NCBI RefSeq assembly: GCF_018324685.1
Contig: NZ_AP023354.1
Coordinates: 2,852,001 to 2,916,000 of the forward strand
Length of the DNA stretch: 64,000 nt
Direction of reading: 5' to 3'
Origin: Actinocatenispora sera
Lineage (GTDB): Bacteria > Actinomycetota > Actinomycetes > Mycobacteriales > Micromonosporaceae
Below the pieces are notes generated by a model that was not told the origin of the DNA, searched no databases, and was given only the letters and a program-made list of their open reading frames with translations. Every line of letters begins with the position of its first letter. Positions within the stretch are counted from its first letter, which is position 1. This document shows positions 51,817 to 60,952 of the stretch, piece by piece. Position numbers and translations under genes: made by a program.

Positions 51817-52845
51817 ATGAAAGCGTTGGTGTACCAAGGAAACGGGGAAAAGCTGTGGACGTCGGTGCCGGACCCGGTCATCGAGGACGACCGTGACGTC
51901 GTGATGCAGGTGGACGCCGTGACGATCTGCGGTACCGATCTGCACATCCTCAGCGGAGATGTCCCGGAGGTCAAACCAGGCCGGGTGCTCGGGCACGAGG
52001 CGGTCGGGACCGTCGTCGCGGCCGGCAGGGCGTCTGGGCGAGCCGAGGGCGACCGGATCCTCGCGTCGTGCATCTCCGGCTGCGGCCGGTGCGCCGCCTG
52101 CCGGTTCGGTCGGTACGGCCAGTGCCGCAACGGTGGCGGCTGGGTCCTGGGGCATCTCATCGACGGTGTGCAGGCCGAGTTCGCCCGCATCCCGTTCGCC
52201 GACCTGTCCACGTACGTGCTGCCCGACACGGTCTCGGATCAGACAGCGGTGCTGTTCGCCGACATCGTTCCCACCGCCTACGAGGTGGGCGTGCGCAACG
52301 GGCAGGTCGAGCCCGGGTCCGTGGTCGCGGTGGTCGGCGCGGGGCCGATCGGCTGGTCGGCCATGCTGTGCGCGCAGCTGTACTCGCCGGCACACATCGT
52401 CGCCATCGACCCGGCGCCGGCTCGACGTCAGGCGGCGCTCCGAGTCGCCGACACGGTCGTCGACCCCGATCACGCCGAGGCCACCGTTCGCCGGTTCGGT
52501 GACGGGCTCGGCGCCGACGTGGTGATCGAGGCGGTCGGCCGGCCGGAGACGTTCGAGCTGTGCACGCGGCTGGTCCGGCCAGGCGGCCGAGTCGCCAACG
52601 TCGGGGTGCACGGTGAGCCCGCGTCACTGCACCTGGAGGACCTGTGGATCCGGGACGTGACGATCACCACCGGGCTGGTGGACGGATGGTCGACGCGGAA
52701 GCTGCTGGACATGCACGCCGAGGGCCTGCTGGATCCCTCGGACCTGCTGACTCATCGGTTCACCCTCGCGAACATGATCGACGCGTACGACGTGTTCGCC
52801 GCCCCGGCCGGCAGCGGCGCTGTCAAGGTGGTGCTCGGCAGGTGA
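51817..52845 (+). CDS. Zinc-dependent alcohol dehydrogenase
   Basis: This 342-residue medium-chain dehydrogenase has the catalytic zinc ligands in TICGTDLH (Cys38 region) and LGHEAVG (His), the structural zinc cysteines in SCISGCGRCAACRFGRYGQC, and the nucleotide fold VVGAGPIGWSAML followed by DPAPAR, which favours NAD over NADP. A GGGGGG run lies six bases before ATG 51817. Its stop overlaps the following STAS-domain gene (GTGA). Such enzymes are often part of actinobacterial hypoxia gene sets, where they would recycle NADH. Confidence 0.94.
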   Translation: MKALVYQGNGEKLWTSVPDPVIEDDRDVVMQVDAVTICGTDLHILSGDVPEVKPGRVLGHEAVGTVVAAGRASGRAEGDRILASCISGCGRCAACRFGRYGQCRNGGGWVLGHLIDGVQAEFARIPFADLSTYVLPDTVSDQTAVLFADIVPTAYEVGVRNGQVEPGSVVAVVGAGPIGWSAMLCAQLYSPAHIVAIDPAPARRQAALRVADTVVDPDHAEATVRRFGDGLGADVVIEAVGRPETFELCTRLVRPGGRVANVGVHGEPASLHLEDLWIRDVTITTGLVDGWSTRKLLDMHAEGLLDPSDLLTHRFTLANMIDAYDVFAAPAGSGAVKVVLGR

Positions 52846-53240
52846 CGACGGGATTTGCGAGTAGGCGTTCGTTGCCGCCGGTGCGGTGCTGGTCGACCCC
52901 GGTCGGCCGACTCGTCGACTGGGACAGCACGCTTGGTGGCGCGACGGCCGAGCGCGGCGGGCAGCTGGTGGACCTGTGGCCGGACCGCCCGGGCGAGGTT
53001 CTCGTGGTGGATCTGTCCGGGCTGCACCTGATGGCGACCGCGGCTGTCGAAGACCTGCTTCGCGCCGTGGTGGTCCTGGCGGACCGGGGCTTCGACGTTC
53101 GGCTCTGCAACCCGCAACCGCTGGTGGGGATGGCGCTGTTTCTGATGGGCGTGCCGGCCGGTGTTGGTCTCTACGACGATGTGCCGGCCGCGGCGGCCGG
53201 GCACGCGGGCGGTCGTGTCGAGGATCGTGGGTACCTGTAG
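52842..53240 (+). CDS. STAS-domain protein, anti-sigma antagonist-like
   Basis: This 132-residue protein has the STAS fold pattern GEVLVVDLSGLHLMATAAVEDLLRAVVVLADRGFDVRLCNP. In ordinary anti-anti-sigma factors the loop after the third strand contains a phosphorylatable Ser (DSSG). Here it reads MATAAVE, with only a Thr nearby, so normal kinase-controlled switching is doubtful. The GTG start overlaps the alcohol dehydrogenase stop. It may sense or scaffold in an unorthodox way; the partner is unknown. Confidence 0.7.
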   Translation: MTTGFASRRSLPPVRCWSTPVGRLVDWDSTLGGATAERGGQLVDLWPDRPGEVLVVDLSGLHLMATAAVEDLLRAVVVLADRGFDVRLCNPQPLVGMALFLMGVPAGVGLYDDVPAAAAGHAGGRVEDRGYL

Positions 53241-53402
53241 CCGCGCGACCTCACCGCCGGCGCCTCGTACTTTGCTGGTGCCCGGACGACCGGGGTGCCC
53301 GGCTGTTGCGGGCCGATCTTCCCGCGGGTACCTGCCGGGTGGCACTGCCGGGTGCGATCGCGACGTCTGATGCTGAACGGGGAACAACGGGAGGAGTACG
53401 TG

Positions 53403-53963
53403 ATGGCTACTGCAGCACACGGGCAGCCGCACTCGGTGAGTACGACGCGGCGCGGCGCGGTCCAGGCGGTGAGCGCGGCGACCGCCGGCAGGTACGTGCT
53501 GGCGGGGTTGCGCCTGGGTATGGCCTGGATCTTCTTGTGGGCGTTTGTCGACAAGTTGTTCGGTCTGGGCTACGGCACTCCGTCCAACGGGGCCTGGGTC
53601 AACGGCGGCTCTCCGACGAAGGGGTTCCTGTCGTCGAGCGCGACCGGCCCGTTCGCGGGCTTCTACCGCGACATTGCCGGGGCCGGCTGGGCCGACTGGT
53701 TGTTCATGCTGGGTCTGGCGGGTATCGGGCTGGTGCTGTTGACCGGTATCGGGATGCGGATCGGCACGATCGCCGGCGCGGTGTTGATGATGATGATGTG
53801 GAGCGTGGTGTTGCCGCCGGCCGACAACCTGTTCCTCGACGATCACGTCATCTTCGCCGGGCTGCTGGTGGTGTTCCTGTTGCTGCGCTCGGGTGACACG
53901 CTGGGGCTGGGCCGCTGGTGGTCGAACACGGCGCTGGTGCGCCGGATGCCGTGGCTGCGCTGA
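53403..53963 (+). CDS. DoxX-family membrane protein
   Basis: This 186-residue integral membrane protein has about four hydrophobic segments (LRLGMAWIFLWAFVDKLFG, WLFMLGLAGIGLVLLTGIG, GAVLMMMMWSVVLPP, DHVIFAGLLVVFLLL). The pattern is that of DoxX/DoxD-like proteins, some of which are the large subunit of thiosulfate:quinone oxidoreductase and others linked to thiol stress. GGGAGGAG lies six bases before ATG 53403. It sits between the STAS and Pat-type genes, with a stem-loop after it. Confidence 0.85.
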   Translation: MATAAHGQPHSVSTTRRGAVQAVSAATAGRYVLAGLRLGMAWIFLWAFVDKLFGLGYGTPSNGAWVNGGSPTKGFLSSSATGPFAGFYRDIAGAGWADWLFMLGLAGIGLVLLTGIGMRIGTIAGAVLMMMMWSVVLPPADNLFLDDHVIFAGLLVVFLLLRSGDTLGLGRWWSNTALVRRMPWLR

Positions 53964-53988
53964 ACCGCGCTACGGCGGGTGTCGGGAT

Positions 53989-54011
53989 CTCACCGGTCCT
54001 CGGCCGGTGAG
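53989..54011 (+). terminator. Stem-loop after DoxX gene
   Basis: CTCACCGG and CCGGTGAG form an eight-base perfect stem with a seven-base loop, 26 bases after the DoxX stop. It has no U-run. It is probably a terminator, although it could also lie in the leader of the next gene. Confidence 0.5.
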
Positions 54012-54077
54012 GCTCCGACGTGCAGGCAGCCGGCCCACAGCGTGGGCTGGTAGACACCGCGCTGCGGGAGGCAAGCA

Positions 54078-56732
54078 ATGACCGAGGCGGCCGTCGATGT
54101 TCTGGACGCAACGGGCCACGTCGTTCGCCTGCGCCGCTGCCATCCCGGCGACGCCGACCAGATCCGCACGCTGCTGAGCGCGCTGTCGCCGCGAAGCCGG
54201 TACCTGCGGTTCTTCAGTTCCGGGACCAGCATCGTGGAACCCGAACTCGCCCGCCTGACCCGCCCACCGGGCCCTGACCATGCCGCGGTCGTGGCGCAAC
54301 TCGGTGCCGACATCGTGGGTATCGGTTCCTACGAACGCCTCGGCGGTGCGGATTCCGCGGAACTGGCCGTGCTGGTCGCGGAGCGCTGGCACGGACGAGG
54401 GATCGGCACCCTGCTGGTGGAACAGCTGGCCGCGATCGCCCGCCGCCACGCCATCTCGACACTCACCGGAGACGTGCTGGCCGTCAACACATCGATGCTG
54501 GCGGTCTCCGAGGGCCTGTCGGCCCGCCGAACCCCGGCCGTGGCCGGTGTCGTCGGCATCCGGATCGCCACCCTGCCCGGGGAAGGCGCTCTCGCGGCAC
54601 TGGACGCCCGGGATCGGAGCGCCGAGCATCGCTCGCTGCGGCCGGCGCTGGCGCCCAGGTCGGTGGCCGTCGTCGGTGCCGGCCGGGCACCCGGAGGGGT
54701 CGGCCACGAGGTACTGGTCTCCATCCTCGAAGGCGACTTCCCCGGGCCGGTCTACCCCGTCAATCCACACGCGGACAGGGTGTGCGGTCTGACGTGCTAC
54801 GCCTCGCTGGAACAACTCCCGGAGCCACCTGAGCTCGCGGTGATCGCGGTCCCGGTACCGGCCTGCGCCGCGGTGCTGCGCGACGCCGCCCGCCGCGGCG
54901 TACGGGCCGTGGTGGTGCTCGCCGAAGACCCCGACGGCGACGGTCGGGCCCAGCGGCAGCAGGAACTGGTTCGGATCGCGCGGGACGCCAGCATGCGCAT
55001 GATCGGGCCGAACTGCATCGGCGTGCTCAACACAGACCCGACCGTACGGTTGGACGCCACGTTCGCGCCGCATCGGCCGACGCCCGGGGGCCTCGCGGTC
55101 GCGTCACAGTCCGGTGCGGTCGGTGTGGCCGTGCTCGACGGCGCCACCCGAGCCGGCGTCGGGATCTCCACGTTCGTCTCGTTGGGCAACAAGGCCGACG
55201 TTTCCGGCAACGACCTGCTCGCGTACTGGTACGACGACGACTCCACCCGCGCGGTGGCGCTCTACCTGGAGTCGTTCGGCAACCCGGGCCGGTTCGCCCG
55301 GCTGGCCCGCCAGCTCGGCCGGCGCAAGCCGGTCCTGGCGGTCAAGAGCGGCCGCAGCAGCAGCGGCCGCCGGGCCGGCGCGTCGCACAGCGCGGCCGCA
55401 GCCACTCCTGATGCCATCGTCGATGCACTGTTCGCCCAGGCCGGGGTGGTGCGTACGGCCGATCCGGACGAGCTGCTGGACGCGGCGCGGATGCTGATCG
55501 ACCAACCGCTGCCGGCCGGTGACCAGGTTGGCGTGATCGGCAATGCCGGCGGTCTTAACATCCTGGCCGCCGACGCCGCCGAAGCGGCAGGGCTGGCCGT
55601 ACCTCAGCTGCCCGGCTCGCTGGTGTCGAGACTGACCGGTCGTGGTCAACGTAACCCGGTCGATCTCGGCGCCGGCTGCACGCCGGACACCATGGCCGAT
55701 GCGGTCAGCCGGCTGGCCACCAGTGGCGCGGTCGACGCCCTCGTGATCACCGTGATCGCCATTCGCACCGCGGACACCAGCGCACTGCTGCACGCGGTCG
55801 GGCACGGCCTGGCCACAGTCCCCGCAGTACCGGCCGCCGTGGTGGTGGTCGGCGTGCAGGACCCGCCGTCGCAGCTTGGTGCGCGCCGCAACCCCGTGTA
55901 TCCGTCCGTGGAACGAGCGGTTCGTGCGCTCGGGCATTCGGCCCGGTACGCACGGTGGCGACGCACCGCTCCCGGTTCTCCGGTGACACCACCGGGCCTA
56001 CGCCCGGATCTCGCCCGGGCGCGCGTACAGCAGCACCTCGGCACCGCAGGGCCGGGCTGGGTGCCGGCTCAGACCGCGATCTCGGTACTGGCCGACTACG
56101 GCGTCAGTGTGCCGGGCCACGTGGTTCCCGCCAGTGAGGCGACCCGTGCCGCGGGCCAGATCGGCTACCCGGTGGCGGTCAAACCTGCTACCGGCGAGCT
56201 GGTCCACAAGTCCGAGGCAGGCGTGGTGCGGTTGGGGCTGTCCACCGACGCCGCCGTGCGTGCGGCGGCCGCCGAGATCGCCGCGGTGACCGAGCAACCA
56301 GCCGCAGATCTGCTGGTACAGCCCATGGTCAGCCCGGACGTGGAACTGCTTGCCGGAATTCGACACGATCCGCTGTTCGGGCCCGTGGTCCTGCTGGGAG
56401 CCGGCGGAACCCTCACCGAGCTCGTCGACGACCGCATCGTGCACCTGCTGCCACTCACCGATCTGGACGCCGCGTCGATGTGGCGCGCGCTGCGGATCGC
56501 GCCAGCCTTGACCGGCCAACGCGGCCAGTCACCCGTTGACACCACCGCCATCGAACAACTGCTGTTGCGGTTGGCGCGACTGGCCGCGGATGTGCCCGAG
56601 ATCGCCGAACTGGACCTCAATCCCGTGATCGCCGGGCCCGATGGCCTCACCGCGGTCGATGTCCACCTGCGTCTGGCGCACCCGGCGGAAGCCCCCGATC
56701 CCTACAACCGCACCTTGCGACCCATTCGCTGA
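54078..56732 (+). CDS. GNAT acetyltransferase fused to ADP-forming acyl-CoA ligase (Pat type)
   Basis: This 884-residue multidomain protein starts with a GNAT domain (RRCHPGDADQIRTLLSALSPRSRYLRFF, ERWHGRGIGTLLVEQL). A CoA-binding domain (SVAVVGAGRAPGGVGHEV, PVYPVNPHAD), a succinyl-CoA-ligase-like domain with the His region SGRRAGASHSAAA, and an ATP-grasp domain (GYPVAVKPATGELVHKSEAGVVRLGL) follow. Proteins with this make-up are protein lysine acetyltransferases of the Pat type that control acetyl-CoA synthetases, or ADP-forming acetate-CoA ligases. In actinobacterial forms the GNAT domain is N-terminal, as here. GGGAGG precedes the ATG. Confidence 0.92.
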   Translation: MTEAAVDVLDATGHVVRLRRCHPGDADQIRTLLSALSPRSRYLRFFSSGTSIVEPELARLTRPPGPDHAAVVAQLGADIVGIGSYERLGGADSAELAVLVAERWHGRGIGTLLVEQLAAIARRHAISTLTGDVLAVNTSMLAVSEGLSARRTPAVAGVVGIRIATLPGEGALAALDARDRSAEHRSLRPALAPRSVAVVGAGRAPGGVGHEVLVSILEGDFPGPVYPVNPHADRVCGLTCYASLEQLPEPPELAVIAVPVPACAAVLRDAARRGVRAVVVLAEDPDGDGRAQRQQELVRIARDASMRMIGPNCIGVLNTDPTVRLDATFAPHRPTPGGLAVASQSGAVGVAVLDGATRAGVGISTFVSLGNKADVSGNDLLAYWYDDDSTRAVALYLESFGNPGRFARLARQLGRRKPVLAVKSGRSSSGRRAGASHSAAAATPDAIVDALFAQAGVVRTADPDELLDAARMLIDQPLPAGDQVGVIGNAGGLNILAADAAEAAGLAVPQLPGSLVSRLTGRGQRNPVDLGAGCTPDTMADAVSRLATSGAVDALVITVIAIRTADTSALLHAVGHGLATVPAVPAAVVVVGVQDPPSQLGARRNPVYPSVERAVRALGHSARYARWRRTAPGSPVTPPGLRPDLARARVQQHLGTAGPGWVPAQTAISVLADYGVSVPGHVVPASEATRAAGQIGYPVAVKPATGELVHKSEAGVVRLGLSTDAAVRAAAAEIAAVTEQPAADLLVQPMVSPDVELLAGIRHDPLFGPVVLLGAGGTLTELVDDRIVHLLPLTDLDAASMWRALRIAPALTGQRGQSPVDTTAIEQLLLRLARLAADVPEIAELDLNPVIAGPDGLTAVDVHLRLAHPAEAPDPYNRTLRPIR

Positions 56733-56840
56733 GCAGCGACGCGTGTCGACAACCTTCGATCTGAATCGAGGACCGTGGGCTGCCGCACCACCGAGCCAGC
56801 AACGGGAGGAACGCCCGCCCGGCAACACCGGAGGCGGCTG

Positions 56841-57845
56841 TCAGGTCTCGATCGCATCAGTTGCTGCGCGCCGCGGGGAGCGTGGAAGCTTCCCGCCTGC
56901 TGGGCTCAGTCGCAGTGTGAGTACCGGATGACCCACGTGGCACAGCAGTTCGGCCAGCTGGGCTCGCGTCGCGGGAACCTCCACCGCGCTGCTCATCGGA
57001 TTCACCGACACATCCCGTTGCGCTGCCTCGATGAGAAGCGAGGACAACGCCTCGCCTGCCGTCAGCCATGCGCGGCGGTCATCGCCGTCGGTGAACAAGA
57101 TCGCGTAGCTCGCCGATCGGTCACTGCCGTCGCCTGGTTCCAGGTGCGCCTCGCGGTCGGGGAGGAACGTGCGTTGCGGTATACGGCGCGACACTGCCGG
57201 AACCACCTGCTCGGGAGTGATCCCATCGCGGTCGATGGCATCGCGATGGGTCCATCGGTCGAGGTCGTCGCGAAGCTCCGGATCGGCGAACTCGATCTGC
57301 TCGGCCTGCGCCGTCGCCGCTGCCAGCACCGGCAGCTGCTCGTCACGTACCACGTGCAGGTGTACGCCGTGAGCCTCGACCGCGCCGCGCAACGCGTTCA
57401 GGTGGAAGGTAGCCAGTGGGGTGTCCCGGGCGCTCGGGCGACGGTCGGTGCGCCGCGACAGGATCGCGTGCAACGCACGGATGTCGTCCGGGGTCGGCTC
57501 TCGAACCGGCCCAGCGGTAAGTCGGGCCAACAGATCAGGGCGATCGGGGTCGGGCCAACGCTGGGTGTCAGGTCGGTGGCCGATGGCAGCCAGCGCGCAC
57601 GCAGCATGTTGCAACGCGACGCCGCAGCTGACGATCAGCAGGCGGCCTTCCGGGTCGATGTGGGTCATCTGACGGGTTCGATCGGCCCACAGCCACACGC
57701 TGCCGGAGCGAAGGTGCCATCGCCACGGTTGTGTGTTGAAGATCGATGGGGCACGCAGGGCGATGCTCACAGCCCGCCACAACGTGCCCGACGGCGTACG
57801 CTGCGGACCCGTCCCCGCACTCTCGGGGAACTCGGCTGTGGCCAT
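56841..57845 (-). CDS. Acg-family nitroreductase-like protein
   Basis: This 334-residue protein resembles the mycobacterial Acg (Rv2032/Rv3131) group, a two-lobed nitroreductase fold: ALRAPSIFNTQPWRWHL is the FMN-region motif, SRRTDRRPSARDTPL the second, and AGEALSSLLIEAAQRDVSVNPM the third. In M. tuberculosis such genes are DosR-regulated, and the proteins bind FMN but show little nitroreductase activity. A GGAGGAGAGGGG site precedes ATG 57845. It is transcribed on the minus strand, downstream of DUF1876, with which it may share a transcript. Confidence 0.88.
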   Translation of the reverse strand: MATAEFPESAGTGPQRTPSGTLWRAVSIALRAPSIFNTQPWRWHLRSGSVWLWADRTRQMTHIDPEGRLLIVSCGVALQHAACALAAIGHRPDTQRWPDPDRPDLLARLTAGPVREPTPDDIRALHAILSRRTDRRPSARDTPLATFHLNALRGAVEAHGVHLHVVRDEQLPVLAAATAQAEQIEFADPELRDDLDRWTHRDAIDRDGITPEQVVPAVSRRIPQRTFLPDREAHLEPGDGSDRSASYAILFTDGDDRRAWLTAGEALSSLLIEAAQRDVSVNPMSSAVEVPATRAQLAELLCHVGHPVLTLRLSPAGGKLPRSPRRAATDAIET

Positions 57846-57929
57846 GACCCCTCTCCTCCGAATCCTCGAGTGCTTCCCTTCAGCCCCGTATCGCGTTGCG
57901 CGTCAGGGGAACTCGAGGTTTTGGTGGGC

Positions 57930-58196
57930 TCAGTGGGTGAGCCGAACCTCCTCGGCGGTGACCGCCGAGATGTCGCGTGAGGAGGTCACCAGCAGCCGGT
58001 GGCCCAGGTCGGTGAGAGCGCGCGCGACGGCGAGTTCATCGCCAATCTCGGGAATGTCCTCGTCGGCTGGGTTGACCCGAGCGCGTCCCCGCCCGATGAT
58101 CGGCTGTCCTTCATGGGTGTGCAGTCTCGCCTCCGCGTAACTGCGGCCATCGTCGTCGTCCACGAAGATCTCTACACTCCATCGCTTCTGATGCAT
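57930..58196 (-). CDS. DUF1876 protein
   Basis: This 88-residue protein (KRWSVEIFVDDDDGRSYAEARLHTHEGQPIIGRGRARVNPAD, then IGDELAVARALTDLGHRL) is a DUF1876 member, the family of mycobacterial Rv1738 and Rv2632c, which are strongly DosR-induced and have a fold resembling ribosome hibernation factors. A GGAAGGAG site precedes ATG 58196. Such proteins are markers of hypoxia or dormancy in actinobacteria, which supports the nature of the surrounding gene set. Confidence 0.9.
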   Translation of the reverse strand: MHQKRWSVEIFVDDDDGRSYAEARLHTHEGQPIIGRGRARVNPADEDIPEIGDELAVARALTDLGHRLLVTSSRDISAVTAEEVRLTH

Positions 58197-58293
58197 GACG
58201 ACACTCCTTCCTTTTCTGACAAGCACACCTCCCATGGGATGACGAGACCAGGGCCAAGTAGACCGCTGCCACCGTGCCGATCAGCACGAACGA

Positions 58294-58533
58294 ATGGTTG
58301 ACGACTTCGAGACGGCTCGGATGGGCATCACCGGTGCAGCGAACACGACCCGTCGTGCGGCCGGCCGACTCGATCTGCGCGGCCTGCGGCTCGCCGACCC
58401 AGAGCCCTGCAAGCAGATCCGGCTCGCGATCGTCGGGAACGGGTCCGTGGTGGGCACATCGGTCTGGTCTCGCCGGTCCGACGGCCCTGGCGGCGCAGCC
58501 GCCGCTCGCTGCCACGACCGGACAGTGTCATGA
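58294..58533 (+). CDS. Possible small protein upstream of DUF1918
   Basis: This 79-residue frame overlaps the DUF1918 start as ATGA, the pattern of coupled genes. No ribosome site is visible before ATG 58294, and I cannot place the sequence (MGITGAANTTRRAAGRLDLRG, then LAIVGNGSVVGTSVW). It may be spurious or a remnant. It is kept because it fills the gap between divergent DUF1876 and DUF1918 genes. Confidence 0.3.
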   Translation: MVDDFETARMGITGAANTTRRAAGRLDLRGLRLADPEPCKQIRLAIVGNGSVVGTSVWSRRSDGPGGAAAARCHDRTVS

Positions 58534-58787
58534 CCACCCTGACCGCGCACACCGGGGACCGTCTGCTGCTCGCACGACACGATCAGGCCTATCGGGTGGC
58601 CGTCGTGCTGAGTGTCGAGCATCCCGACGGCAGCCCGCCCTACCGGGTTCGGTGGCTCGACGACGGGAAAGAAGGTCTGGTCTTCCCGGGCGAAGGCGCT
58701 CGCGTCGAACCAGCCTGCCGGCCTGCCGCGGGCACAACGCCCCGGCCTGAGCGCAACTGCGCCCCTCTCCAGGACGTGTCGTCATGA
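58530..58787 (+). CDS. DUF1918 protein
   Basis: This 85-residue protein has the short SH3-like DUF1918 pattern TGDRLLLARHDQAYRVAVVLSVEHPDGSPPYRVRWLDDGKEGLVFPGEGARVEP, seen here in the pieces GDRLLLARHD, PPYRVRW and EGLVFPG. It is common in actinobacteria, often next to DUF1876 or universal stress genes. The function is unknown. The C-terminal 25 residues after EPA are divergent and Pro/Arg rich. It is divergent from DUF1876. Confidence 0.82.
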   Translation: MTTLTAHTGDRLLLARHDQAYRVAVVLSVEHPDGSPPYRVRWLDDGKEGLVFPGEGARVEPACRPAAGTTPRPERNCAPLQDVSS

Positions 58788-58891
58788 CGGCAACAGCGCG
58801 GCAGAGCGCCGCCATGGTGATCTGTCGCCATCGTGCGGGGGCGAATCCCACCTCGACAGCCGCGTCGAGTCGAGGATCGGTCTGGGACCGC

Positions 58892-60364
58892 CTACGGTCT
58901 GGCCTGCGGCCGAGTGAGTTGGCCGGACAGGTTTCCCGGATGGTCGGTATCGATCTCGTTCGCCCGGCCGGGGTCGTGGCCGGGGCGAATGGTGACGCGT
59001 TCGTCTTCGCGGGGCACGACGGTGCACCAGTCCAGCTGCTGCCGGATGCGGTGGGCGAGGGTGGCTGAGGCGTCCGGCTCGCCGTGGACCACGAAGCAGG
59101 TGGCGGGTGCGGCCGGGGCCAGCGAGAGCCAGGTCAGGACGGCGTCGGCGTCGGCATGTGCGGAGAACTCGCCGAGCCCGACGACCTGGGCCCGCACCGG
59201 CACGTACTGCCCGTACGCTTTGATGGCGGTGGCGCCGGCGAGCAGGTTGGCGCCGCGGGTGCCCGGCACCTGATATCCGGGCAGCAGCACCAGGTTGCGC
59301 GGGTCGGGCAGTTGCGCCAGCAGGTGGTGTACGACGCGACCGCCGGTGGCCATCCCCGCGGCGGACAGGATGATGCACGGCTGTCTCGGATGGTTGAGCC
59401 GGGCCGACTCCTCGACGGTTCGGGCCAGGTGCAGCTCCCCTGGGTCGAACGGGTCGGTGGCCGCGTTCAGGATCGCCGGTCGTAGTTCGGGCGAGCGGTC
59501 GCGGGCCGCCTGTCGATAGACCTCCAGGGCCGCCAGCGCCATCGGACTGTCGACATGGACCGGGACGGGAGGCAGCATCCCGGCTGAGATCATCTCGGCC
59601 AGCCGCACGAGCAGGATCTCGGTGCGGTCGATGGCGAAGCACGGGATGAGCACGCTGCCGCCGCGTTGCAGCGCCGAGTTGATCAGGGCAGCCTCGGCGG
59701 CGAGGTCCGACAGCGGGTGGCGCCGGTTGCCGTAGGTGGATTCGATCACGATCTGATCGGCGGCTGGCGGCGGGCCGGGTGGGCGCAGCAGCGGATGGTC
59801 GGTGCGGCCGAGATCGCCGCTGAACAGCACGGTGCCGTCGGAGCCGGTGTCGATGGCGACGCAGGCTGAGCCGAGGATGTGCCCGGCTCGGTGTAGCGTG
59901 GCGGTCATCTCGCCGCCGATCGACACGGGCGTACCGAACGGGGTCGGCCGCAGCAACTCCAGGCTGCGGGCTGCGTCGGTGTGGGTGTACAGCGGCAGCG
60001 GCGGGTCGTGCCGGGAGTAGCGGTGCCGCACCGCGTAGCGGGCGTCTTCTTCCTGCAGGTGCGCGGCGTCGGTGAGCACGATGCGCGCAAGCTGTGCGGT
60101 GTGTGGCGAGCAGTACACCGGGCCCCGGTAGCCCTCCCGGGCAATCCGAGGCAGCAGGCCGATGTGATCAAGGTGCGCGTGCGTGATCACGACCGCGTCG
60201 ATGCTGGTCGGATCGACGGGAAACGGGCGCCAGTTTCGGCGCCGCAGCGCCGCATCACCCTGGTACATACCGCAGTCGACCAGAATCCGCTGTCGACCGG
60301 ACTCGATCAGAAACCGACTCCCGGTGACCGTTCCCGCCGCGCCGAGAAAACGTAGCGTGCTCAC
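58892..60364 (-). CDS. MBL-fold beta-CASP hydrolase (RNase J/CPSF-like)
   Basis: This 490-residue metallo-beta-lactamase protein has LGAAGTVTGSRFLI, the zinc motif THAHLDHIG, HRAGHILGSA, SGDLGRTDHPLLRP, then the beta-CASP motifs ESTYGNRRH, LIPCFAIDRTEILL and SAAGMATGGRVVHHLL, and GEFSAHADADAVL near the end. These are the marks of CPSF-73/YSH1-like nucleases in bacteria. GAGGAGGTG is eight bases before GTG 60364. Similar genes lie in hypoxia islands of actinomycetes. The natural substrate is unknown but is probably RNA. Confidence 0.9.
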   Translation of the reverse strand: MSTLRFLGAAGTVTGSRFLIESGRQRILVDCGMYQGDAALRRRNWRPFPVDPTSIDAVVITHAHLDHIGLLPRIAREGYRGPVYCSPHTAQLARIVLTDAAHLQEEDARYAVRHRYSRHDPPLPLYTHTDAARSLELLRPTPFGTPVSIGGEMTATLHRAGHILGSACVAIDTGSDGTVLFSGDLGRTDHPLLRPPGPPPAADQIVIESTYGNRRHPLSDLAAEAALINSALQRGGSVLIPCFAIDRTEILLVRLAEMISAGMLPPVPVHVDSPMALAALEVYRQAARDRSPELRPAILNAATDPFDPGELHLARTVEESARLNHPRQPCIILSAAGMATGGRVVHHLLAQLPDPRNLVLLPGYQVPGTRGANLLAGATAIKAYGQYVPVRAQVVGLGEFSAHADADAVLTWLSLAPAAPATCFVVHGEPDASATLAHRIRQQLDWCTVVPREDERVTIRPGHDPGRANEIDTDHPGNLSGQLTRPQARP

Positions 60365-60571
60365 CGCCAACACCTCCTCATACAGGCGCCCCGCCGCCCA
60401 TCCGGCGGGCGTCGCCACCTCGCATCCCATCGAATCAGGCCGGCAAGGCCGATTGGGGAGAAAGCCCGATCGACCCAGTTCTATCGGCCCTTTCGCCAAG
60501 CGCCCTGACGGCGGATTCTGTCCGCATCCGCAGGGACCGCATCCGAACGATCGCCCGGTAAGGTGGAGAAC

Positions 60572-60910
60572 ATGCCTGCGTTGCGAGTGCGTCGGCAGCG
60601 GCGAATCGGCGCCGTGCTGGCCGGACTGGTCGTGTTGACGCTGACCTCCTGCGCGGGGGCAGCCGGGCCCAACAACGTAGCCGGGACGGCGACCAGTCAC
60701 ACTGCCGGATTCTGGGCAGGTTTGTGGCATGGCCTGATACTTCCCATCACGTTCGTCGTGTCACTGTTCACCGACAGCGTGAGCATCTACGACGTGCACA
60801 ACAACGGGGGCTGGTACAACTTCGGGTTCGTACTGGGAATCTTCATTCCGGTCGCGATCTTCCGGCCACGCTGGCGCTCGACCAAACGTCGTTCGGCCCG
60901 CTCGCACTGA
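60572..60910 (+). CDS. Small membrane lipoprotein
   Basis: This 112-residue protein has a basic N-terminus, a hydrophobic signal and a lipobox ending LTSC near residue 27. Two further hydrophobic stretches (HGLILPITFVVSLF and NFGFVLGIFIPVAIF) flank the invariant-looking loop IYDVHNNGGWYNFG, a pattern I have seen in widely distributed small hypothetical membrane proteins. AGGTGGAG precedes ATG 60572. It stands between two minus-strand operons. Its function is not known. Confidence 0.7.
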   Translation: MPALRVRRQRRIGAVLAGLVVLTLTSCAGAAGPNNVAGTATSHTAGFWAGLWHGLILPITFVVSLFTDSVSIYDVHNNGGWYNFGFVLGIFIPVAIFRPRWRSTKRRSARSH

Positions 60911-60952
60911 TACCGGATCGGTGACGGCGCGACGGATGAACGCAGTGCACGC

